DNA from: Lachnospiraceae bacterium
GTDB taxonomy: Bacteria > Bacillota > Clostridia > Lachnospirales > Lachnospiraceae
Reading direction: 5' to 3'
Assembly (NCBI GenBank): GCA_014804225.1
Contig: JAAVAF010000053.1
Coordinates: 10,092-15,798 of the forward strand
Length of the DNA stretch: 5,707 nucleotides
A program made the translations under genes and the position numbers. Position 1 is the first letter of the stretch, and each line of letters begins with the position of its first letter. Below the pieces are notes generated by a model. That model saw only the letters and a program-made list of their open reading frames with translations, made no database searches and was not told the DNA's origin. Of the stretch, positions 1 through 5,189 are shown one piece after another.

Positions 1-168
1 AGCACAGATAACGGCTCAGACGTTTTGGCAACAAAACCGGTGACGAGAAAGACTTATTCCTGTATGATAGAAACTGAGAACTGTTGGCTAGGATTTCCGC
101 ATTTATATTATCCATCCAATCCCGCCTTTGCAAAATCGTTTGTTGAAAAAGCAAAAAGAAAGGTTTGA
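1..168 (+). CDS. cbiA: Cobyrinate a,c-diamide synthase, C-terminal end (partial)
   Basis: The window opens inside this gene; 55 C-terminal residues are visible before a TGA at 166-168. CbiA amidates the a and c carboxylates of cobyrinate, using glutamine and ATP, in the cytoplasmic cobalamin pathway. The visible part is the end of the class I glutamine amidotransferase domain. It shows the family pattern 'DNGSDVLATKPVTRKTYSC', then 'GFPHLYYPSNPAFAKSFVEKA', where the His of GFPHLY (codon 100-102) sits where the amidotransferase catalytic His is expected. Related cobyric acid synthase (CobQ/CbiP) has a similar fold, but the 'FPHLYYPSNP' ending fits CbiA better. The next gene begins within a few bases, so the two are probably co-transcribed and translationally coupled. 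The ATP-binding N-terminal domain and catalytic Cys lie outside the window. The identification rests on recognising a short tail, so a moderate doubt remains. Confidence 0.8.
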   Translation, partial: STDNGSDVLATKPVTRKTYSCMIETENCWLGFPHLYYPSNPAFAKSFVEKAKRKV

Positions 169-176
169 TTATCATC

Positions 177-413
177 ATGAACAATTCGTATCGTTTTTTT
201 GAAAATAAAGAATGTGAATATTTTCCCTGTCATAAGGGGTTAGACAGATTTAACTGCCTGTTTTGTTATTGCCCAATGTATTTGAGAGAGGATTGTCTGG
301 GAGCCCCGCAATATCTGGAAAAAAACGGAAAAAAGATAAAAGACTGCACCAATTGCACCTTCCCACATCTTCCGCAAAATTATGAGAAAATAATCGAATT
401 TTTAAAAAATTAA
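177..413 (+). CDS. Cysteine-rich small-domain protein next to cobalamin gene
   Basis: A 78-residue cytoplasmic protein with eight cysteines at residues 13, 18, 27, 30, 32, 40, 57 and 60, in the motifs ECEYFPCH, NCLFCYCP and DCTNCTFPH. This pattern matches the 'cysteine-rich small domain' family (Pfam Cys_rich_small), a putative metal- or Fe-S-binding domain often found beside or fused to cobalamin biosynthesis genes; its biochemical role is not established. The start is uncertain. The ATG at 177 has AGAAAGG at 157-163, a longish 13-base spacing. A TTG at 165 would overlap the cbiA stop and give 82 residues, but leaves only one base after the AGG. I prefer the ATG and assume coupling to cbiA translation. 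No signal peptide or membrane segment is seen. Metal binding is inferred from the cysteines; a part in cobalt or corrinoid handling is inferred from position only. Confidence 0.82.
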   Translation: MNNSYRFFENKECEYFPCHKGLDRFNCLFCYCPMYLREDCLGAPQYLEKNGKKIKDCTNCTFPHLPQNYEKIIEFLKN

Positions 414-431
414 ATGACGCGCATTCCATGC

Positions 432-460
432 TTGCAAACACATTCAAATAGGTATATATT
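432..460 (+). promoter_or_regulatory. Probable sigma-70 promoter for the SulP transporter
   Basis: TTGCAA at 432-437 and TATATT at 455-460 are separated by 17 bases, matching the vegetative -35/-10 consensus at 4/6 and 5/6 positions. The predicted start near 467 leaves a leader of about 45 bases before the sulP ATG. No operator or riboswitch-like fold is evident. No convincing terminator separates this from the preceding cysteine-rich gene, so read-through from the cobalamin operon is also possible. Confidence 0.45.
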
Positions 461-512
461 TAATTAGGCTTACAAAATTTACCAATGAATAAAAGCAAGA
501 AGGAGACGTATT

Positions 513-2153
513 ATGGAAAAGTTAAAACCGAAGCTGTTTTCGGTAATGAAAACATACACCAAACAACAATTTGTAAAAGATGTTATTGCAGGCATTATCG
601 TTGCAATCATCGCGCTGCCCCTTTCAATCGCGTTAGCGCTCGCGTCCGGTGTTGGTCCGGAGCAAGGTATCTATACGGCGATTGTTGCGGGATTTTTAAT
701 CTCATTTTTTGGCGGTTCACGTGTGCAGATTGCAGGACCAACTGCGGCATTTGCCACCATTGTTGCGGGAATTGTCGCAGAAAAGAAAATGGAAGGATTG
801 ATACTTGCAACCATTCTTGCCGGACTGATCTTAATTGTAATGGGTATTTTGCGGCTGGGTAATCTTATCAAATATATTCCGTATACCATTACCACAGGCT
901 TCACCGCGGGTATTGCAGTGACAATCGCAATCGGACAGCTTAAAGACTTTATGGGACTTACCTATCCCGATGGTACCGTAACAATTGAAACGATGGAAAA
1001 GCTGGAGGCTGTCATAAAATTTTGTACGACAATCAATTTTCAGGCAGTGATTGTAGGACTTGTATGCCTTGCAATTCTGATTGTGTTTCCCTATATCAAT
1101 CAAAAAATTCCAGGTTCACTGATCGCAGTCATTGTGGGGATCCTCATGGTAAAATTGCTGCATATGAATGTCAATACAATCGGCGATTTGTATACCATCA
1201 GCAACAAACTTCCCCGATTTTATTTGCCTGCGTTTACTTTAAAAGATATCGGCGCTATGCTTCCGGACGCATTTACCATTGCAATTTTGGCAGCGATTGA
1301 ATCCCTTTTATCTTGTGTGGTTGCAGACAGCATGATTAACTCCAAGCATCGTTCCAACATGGAGCTTGTTGCACAGGGTATCGGTAACGTGGGCTCTGCG
1401 CTCTTTGGCGGTATTCCTGCGACAGGCGCGATTGCAAGAACCGCAGCAAACATCAAAAACGGCGGACGAACCCCGATTGCCGGAATGGTTCACGCAATTA
1501 CACTTGTGTTGATTCTGGTGGTATTGATGCCGTATGCGGCACTGATTCCCATGCCGTGCATCGCAGCAATTCTGTTTATGGTTGCCTACAATATGTGTGG
1601 CTGGAGAGCTTTTGTCAATCTCTGCAAGTCCTCACCCAAAAGCGATATTATCGTGCTTGTGACAACATTTATCTTAACAGTTGTATTTGATTTGGTCGCT
1701 GCAATTGAGGTTGGTATTTTGCTTGCAGCAATTCTGTTTATGAAACGAATGAGCGATGTCACGGAAGTCGAAGGGTGGAAGTATATTGATGACGAGGATG
1801 ATCCGGACAGCATCTCGCTTCGAGAAGTTCCCGCGCACACCCTTGTATACGAGATTTCGGGACCGATGTTCTTTGCAGCGGCAGACAAAATTCTCCATAT
1901 CTCGGTAAACAGTGATACAAGGTGTCTGATTCTGCGTATGAGAAGTGTAAGTGCAATCGATGCGACAGCGATGCATTCCCTGGAACAGCTATATGAAAAG
2001 TATGAAAAAAGACAAATTCAAATTATTCTTTCCCACGTAAACGAACAGCCAAGAGCCGTTATGGAAAAAGCTGGTTTTGTCAAAGAAATCGGTGCCGAAA
2101 ATTTCTGTTCTCATATTGATGAGGCGCTTGAGCGGGCAAAGCAGTTGGCTTAG
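513..2153 (+). CDS. SulP-family inorganic anion transporter with STAS domain
   Basis: A complete 546-residue SLC26/SulP integral membrane transporter. The ATG at 513 has AGGAG at 501-505, seven bases upstream. Residues about 22-410 hold the hydrophobic transport domain with family hallmarks: GVGPEQGIYTAI (from 46), VQIAGPTAAF (71-80), AIESLLSCVVADSM (261-274), HRSNMELVAQGIGN (from 279) and GGIPATGAIART (299-310). An acidic linker (WKYIDDEDDPD, about 422-432) leads to a cytoplasmic STAS domain at about 436-543, with GPMFFAAADK (450-459) and the IDATAMHSLE loop (from 482). That loop corresponds to the regulatory loop of anti-sigma antagonists, which carry a phosphorylatable Ser; here it reads D-A-T. 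Length and domain order are normal. Family members carry sulfate, bicarbonate, chloride or C4-dicarboxylates; no sulfate-assimilation or carbonic anhydrase gene is adjacent, so the substrate cannot be assigned. It is probably monocistronic. Confidence is high for the family and low for the substrate. Confidence 0.95.
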   Translation: MEKLKPKLFSVMKTYTKQQFVKDVIAGIIVAIIALPLSIALALASGVGPEQGIYTAIVAGFLISFFGGSRVQIAGPTAAFATIVAGIVAEKKMEGLILATILAGLILIVMGILRLGNLIKYIPYTITTGFTAGIAVTIAIGQLKDFMGLTYPDGTVTIETMEKLEAVIKFCTTINFQAVIVGLVCLAILIVFPYINQKIPGSLIAVIVGILMVKLLHMNVNTIGDLYTISNKLPRFYLPAFTLKDIGAMLPDAFTIAILAAIESLLSCVVADSMINSKHRSNMELVAQGIGNVGSALFGGIPATGAIARTAANIKNGGRTPIAGMVHAITLVLILVVLMPYAALIPMPCIAAILFMVAYNMCGWRAFVNLCKSSPKSDIIVLVTTFILTVVFDLVAAIEVGILLAAILFMKRMSDVTEVEGWKYIDDEDDPDSISLREVPAHTLVYEISGPMFFAAADKILHISVNSDTRCLILRMRSVSAIDATAMHSLEQLYEKYEKRQIQIILSHVNEQPRAVMEKAGFVKEIGAENFCSHIDEALERAKQLA

Positions 2154-2163
2154 AGTAAGTGAA

Positions 2164-2191
2164 TTGATAGACTTTGTCACCTTGCTATGTT
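2164..2191 (+). promoter_or_regulatory. Probable extended -10 promoter for the 64-residue protein gene
   Basis: TTGATA at 2164-2169 (5/6 match to -35) lies 16 bases from TATGTT at 2186-2191 (4/6 match to -10). The -10 is preceded directly by TGC, the TGn extension of an extended -10 element. Predicted transcription would start near 2198, about 43 bases before the downstream ATG. An alternative -35, TTGTCA at 2174-2179, has no good partner at proper spacing. The prediction is by eye. Confidence 0.45.
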
Positions 2192-2203
2192 ACACTAAAC
2201 ATA
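2186..2203. repeat. Perfect 6-bp inverted repeat over the -10 box, possible operator
   Basis: TATGTT (2186-2191) and AACATA (2198-2203) are exact reverse complements around the 6-base spacer ACACTA. The left arm coincides with the predicted -10 hexamer and the right arm covers the predicted transcription start, a typical position for a repressor operator. The arms do not extend further and no second copy was noticed in the window. A 6-bp A/T-rich repeat can arise by chance, so the regulatory role is only a suggestion. Confidence 0.35.
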
Positions 2204-2240
2204 ACCTGACAATTGATTTTCTATAACTGGAGGTGAATAT

Positions 2241-2435
2241 ATGCCGAATACAGATTTAGAAATAACGCAAAAAGCTATTGAAGATTTTGCAAAAGTCCAA
2301 AAAAACATGATGCTTGCAAAAGAAGAAAATGCAGTTAAAACATATGCTAATCTTAAAAGAGAATATCTTTCTTTAAAGGCAATACTTCAAGTTGCAGGTG
2401 TAAACCTTACAGATATTGACGAGATCAAAGAATAG
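2241..2435 (+). CDS. Small helical protein of unknown function (64 residues)
   Basis: Translation is well supported: GGAGGTG at 2229-2235 sits seven bases before the ATG, and the gene lies between a probable promoter and a clear terminator, so it looks like a complete single-gene unit. The protein is charged and probably almost wholly helical. It has a Lys/Glu-rich N-terminal half (TQKAIEDFAKVQKNMMLAKEEN), then KTYANLKREYLSLKAIL with heptad-like Leu/Tyr spacing, and the ending AGVNLTDIDEIKE. There are no cysteines, signal peptide, membrane segment or obvious DNA-binding motif. The final 30 or so residues recall small uncharacterised proteins in accessory regions of Clostridia, but I cannot name a family and this is an impression only. 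A small regulator, antitoxin-like partner or element-borne accessory protein would all fit. No toxin-like partner is seen beside it. Confidence 0.75.
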   Translation: MPNTDLEITQKAIEDFAKVQKNMMLAKEENAVKTYANLKREYLSLKAILQVAGVNLTDIDEIKE

Positions 2436-2456
2436 AATTAAATAGTAGTAAATAAT

Positions 2457-2490
2457 AAGGGTGCAAGGACTATTAGTCAGCACCCTTTTC
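2457..2490 (+). terminator. Intrinsic terminator after the 64-residue protein gene
   Basis: AAGGGTGC (2457-2464) pairs exactly with GCACCCTT (2480-2487), followed by further T residues. Inside the loop GACTA and TAGTC can pair, giving an extended two-part hairpin. It begins 21 bases after the stop codon of the 64-residue protein gene and ends that transcription unit. Confidence 0.8.
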
Positions 2491-2557
2491 ATTTACAGAT
2501 GAATTTTTTCATTCAGCCATTTAATTGGGGAAATATTTCAAGAATAGCAAATATCGT

Positions 2558-2586
2558 TTGTATTCACAGTGCAAATTTGATAACAT
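2558..2586 (+). promoter_or_regulatory. Weak candidate promoter upstream of the nitrilase-fusion pseudogene
   Basis: TAACAT at 2581-2586 preceded by TGA gives an extended -10-like element, with TTGTAT at 2558-2563 as a poor -35 (3/6) at 17-base spacing. It lies about 88 bases before the pseudogene ATG. The rest of 2491-2673 holds no gene I can support; the short G/C-rich patch at about 2612-2634 stands out but matches nothing I recognise. Confidence 0.3.
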
Positions 2587-2673
2587 TTAAATGAAATTTC
2601 AAGGACATAGTGGTGTACCCCCCGACGCGGTTCCCGAAACATTGGGTAAAGACATATGGAGGAAAGATTTTTG

Positions 2674-4417
2674 ATGAAAGAAATCAATACGAAAGAATAT
2701 GCTTATACTTTTGCCCAAATTTGATTGGAAAAATGTGACCCGAAACGATGTGTTAAAAGCAATAAAAATGTTTTTGGATGATAATCCTGAATATCCAAGT
2801 CCACGTTCTACATTTCTTATGTACGAAGGAAAAAAACTCCCTGCAAAGCACATCGGAGGCAAGGAGACTTGCGTTACGGTCTTATAAAAATATACCTGTT
2901 CTATTTGACAGGAATTTATGGATGAGGGCTTGCGCAGATGTTCAGGCAAAAGATGAAAATCCTGCAAACCGTGACGAGGTGCGTGCTTACTATGACAGTA
3001 CGCGGGATATTGAAGCATATAAGCATGGCTATCGCTTAGTGCGTATTATGCATGGTCAAATTAATTTTGAAGATGACGATTCAAGTGAGAAGCTGAAAAT
3101 GCTGATTGGAGAAATCATTGAAATACAACAAGTAAAACAATTGACATTCGGAGAAACATATAAAAATGTTAATTTAAAGATTGCCATGTATTTACAGGCG
3201 GAACAGTGGAAAAATAAAAAAGATTTTGATAATGCTATGTCAATTGTAAAAAAAACGGATATTGACATTCTAGTTTTTCCCGAAACAGGATGGACGCCTT
3301 TTGAAGATATACTTGAACAATCAGATATTGCAAATGAAGCGGATATAGACAAAATCTTTGACAGGTGCGAAGAATTTAGTAGAGAACTTGGCTGTGCAGT
3401 TGTGGTAAGCAGTTGCGACAAATATAATACATTATATAGCATATTTGCAAATGTATTTGCCCCAAAGGGTGAAACAAGATGTCAGCTATACATAAAACAT
3501 ACAATGACGAATTTTTCCGCTTTTGATTTCGAAAATTATACGCGTGACTGGGCAAATGCTTGATTTACACCTATACATTTTAAAGGCTACTCCATAGGTT
3601 TGACAATTTGTTATAACTGCAACCACTCATTATTTAGTAGAATGTATGGAGTACAAGGTGTAGACATTATACTCAACAGCACAGGCGGTGATGGAAAGAA
3701 AGAAAAAATCAATTCTTATGTGTATGGGTTTAATCGAAGAGGAAAAGCATTGTCTCCACATTTATTAAATGGAAAATCATGTGCAACAAATATTCCCGGC
3801 GGAATCTATTTGTTTGATTTAACAGAAGATGACAATGACGAAGAAGTTGAAAGGGGATTTTATCAAAAAGAAACTGTCAACAAAAAAGGAGATTTTCGTA
3901 TTCCAGTTGGAAACATTGATTCTATCTTAGAAAAATCAAAAAAGCTGGATGATAAGCTGTTTGTGTATATCATTATCAGGATAAAAACATCATATTCTGC
4001 GTTGTTCAAAACAAAGATATTTTTTGTGCCGAGGAATTTTTGCCACAAATATATTCGTCGAAACTTGAACATTATAACAATCGCAGATATGTACTTGTAA
4101 ACAAATTTAATGAGTTGACAAGAGAATTGTATGAGAATCAATTATCTGTAGTACTTAAGGTGAGGGCAATGGAGAATTATTGTGCCGTTATCTTAGAATC
4201 AAGTATCAAAAACAACTGTTATCAGACAGGTATGAACAGAACTGTACAGCTTGTTAAGCCAGAAAATGGATTCTTTGAATTGGATTTATCAAGAACGAGT
4301 GGACCAGAGGCTATTTGGAAGAATAAAGTAGGTATGAAGGCTTCGTGGAGGACTAATTTTACATGGCTGGCCAATGAATGCAAACGATTGGCGGATAGTA
4401 ATTACACTGAAAGATAA
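2674..4417 (+). pseudogene. Decayed multidomain carbon-nitrogen hydrolase (nitrilase-superfamily fusion)
   Basis: One gene in pieces. From the ATG at 2674 (GGAGG at 2658-2662) the product reads MKEINTKEYAYTFA. A +1 shift at the CCC of 2714-2716 moves to FDWKNVTRNDVLKAIKMFL and YPSPRSTFLMYEGKKLPAKH, a segment resembling the N-terminal head domain of McrA-like restriction enzymes. At about 2849-2858 the frame changes to SEARRLALRSYKNIPVLFD and DEVRAYYDSTRDIEAYKHGY, then RLVRIMHGQINF, like the tail of a DNA-cleaving domain; the join looks like an internal deletion. A nitrilase core follows with the expected triad: Glu in VFPETGW (3282-3284), Lys in LYIKHT (3495-3497) and Cys in LTICYNCNH (3609-3611). 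An in-frame TGA at 3561-3563 interrupts it. The usual ARAxEN-type stretch after the catalytic Cys appears deleted at about 3680-3692. A 2-base shift in TATAT (3966-3970) leads to an unrecognised C-terminal region ending at 4417. The nitrilase call is firm; the N-terminal domain calls are tentative. Confidence 0.85.
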
Positions 4418-4485
4418 GATATTAATTGTTATGTTCAAAACATCTGTCGTTTATCATAAGTATTGATTCATAATTAGCAAAGGGG

Positions 4486-4968
4486 AAATTATACGTCGGC
4501 ACCGCAACAGCATTTTTTACAATAACACGGCAAACGCCGAAAGTAATGGTTTCGATTCCGTTATTGTAAATAAAGGGAAGGCTGTGACCTATAATGGAAA
4601 GCTGCAAAAGCCTTCTGTTGTGGTAAACACCGCGAAAAAAAGCTGTCTGCAAAAAAAATTACGTGATTAAATATACGAATAACCTTATCGCTGGAACAGG
4701 ATATGTTAAAATTACAGGAATCAATAATTACGAAGGCTTAACGTCCACTGTATCATTTACGATTAATCCTGTACCAATCAAAAAGGCTTCCATAAAAGCA
4801 AAAACAGCCACAGATTACACTTTAAAATTCAATGGAAGAGTGCTGATTAAAGGGGTTGATTATGATGTTAGTATCAGCGAACCTCATAATAACGGAAAGG
4901 TTGACATAACTTTTACAGAACTGAAGAATTTTAATACAAGCGTCATAAAGAAGAACGTTAAACAGTGA
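4486..4968 (+). pseudogene. Remnant of a repeat-containing cell-surface protein
   Basis: Fragments in three frames spell the end of an extracellular repeat protein. Frame 1 gives YVGTATAFFTIT (from 4492), the typical end of a beta-rich repeat. Frame 3 gives NGFDSVIVNKGKAVTYNGK, then LQKPSVVVNTAK (to about 4640). Frame 1 resumes as NYVIKYTNNLIAGTGYVKIT, then GINNYEGLTSTVSFTI, then a weaker final unit with FNGRVLIKGVDYDVSI, ending at TGA 4966-4968. Such Tyr/Asn/Gly-rich repeats occur in surface proteins of gut Clostridia and are thought to act as adhesive or stalk modules. The two short A tracts, 4635-4641 (7 A) and 4651-4658 (8 A), are each one A short of restoring the continuous reading KKLSAKKNYVIKY. 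No start codon, ribosome binding site, signal peptide or wall anchor is recognisable, so the 5' part is gone. The left boundary is approximate. Confidence 0.75.
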
Positions 4969-5026
4969 ACCTTATGAGGATAATAATGTAAATTTTAAAA
5001 ATTTTATGAATAAAATAAAGTATCCT

Positions 5027-5054
5027 TTGATTTTTCGTTTAATTGTGATAAAAT
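5027..5054 (+). promoter_or_regulatory. Extended -10 promoter placed directly before a terminator
   Basis: TTGATT (5027-5032), a 16-base spacer and TGA-TAAAAT (-10 at 5049-5054, 5/6 match, with TGn extension) make one of the better promoter matches in the window. The predicted start near 5061 is only a few bases from the terminator stem at 5066, so any transcript would be about 40 nt unless termination is bypassed into mutS. A GAAGGAG lies at 5058-5064 without a usable start codon after it. Confidence 0.5.
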
Positions 5055-5065
5055 TATGAAGGAGT

Positions 5066-5099
5066 AAAAACGGGCAAACAGTTTTCTTTGCCCGTTTTT
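5066..5099 (+). terminator. Intrinsic terminator with perfect 13-bp stem
   Basis: AAAAACGGGCAAA (5066-5078) pairs perfectly with TTTGCCCGTTTTT (5087-5099) around the 8-base loop CAGTTTTC, and the distal arm supplies the U tract. Flanking A and T runs make it potentially bidirectional. It lies 98 bases after the surface-protein remnant and 90 bases before mutS, so it may have served the decayed gene, may insulate mutS, or may act with the abutting promoter. Confidence 0.85.
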
Positions 5100-5100
5100 C

Positions 5101-5146
5101 ATTCAATAAGGCGACTCGCAAAGCGTGTCGACGTTTGATTCAATAA
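5101..5146. repeat. 9-bp direct repeats flanking a small hairpin in the mutS leader
   Basis: ATTCAATAA occurs at 5101-5109 and again at 5138-5146. Between them CGACTCGC (5112-5119) and GCGTGTCG (5123-5130) form a stem of seven pairs with one T-T mismatch and an AAA loop. This G/C-rich insert between A/T-rich direct repeats looks like a small mobile scar or a leader hairpin. It has no U tract, so it is not a good terminator. Confidence 0.45.
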
Positions 5147-5189
5147 AGTAAAATGACACAAATACACGAGAAGAAAGGCAAGGTACGAT

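Noticed and set aside
485..862. Open frame of 125 codons on the + strand overlapping the SulP gene
   Set aside because: Cys/Arg-rich nonsense in a shifted frame, fully explained by the intact SulP gene in the correct frame.
2612..2640. Short G/C-rich patch before the pseudogene as a repeat or regulatory element
   Set aside because: No second copy, inverted repeat or known motif could be found by eye.
2599..3018. Minus-strand open frame of 139 codons
   Set aside because: Antisense to the nitrilase-fusion pseudogene; no recognisable domain and no good ribosome binding site noticed.
3056..3442. Minus-strand open frame of 128 codons, Ser/Phe-rich
   Set aside because: Complement of the nitrilase core; its composition is that of an antisense shadow.
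4491..4550. Possible signal peptide (hydrophobic stretch followed by TANAES) after AAAGGGG, with ATA in place of ATG
   Set aside because: YVGTATAFFTIT matches the end of a surface repeat better than a signal peptide, and the hydrophobic stretch and ANA lie in different frames.
4422..4652. Minus-strand open frame of 76 codons in the gap before the surface-protein remnant
   Set aside because: The + strand carries recognisable repeat-protein fragments over most of this stretch, so this frame is a shadow.
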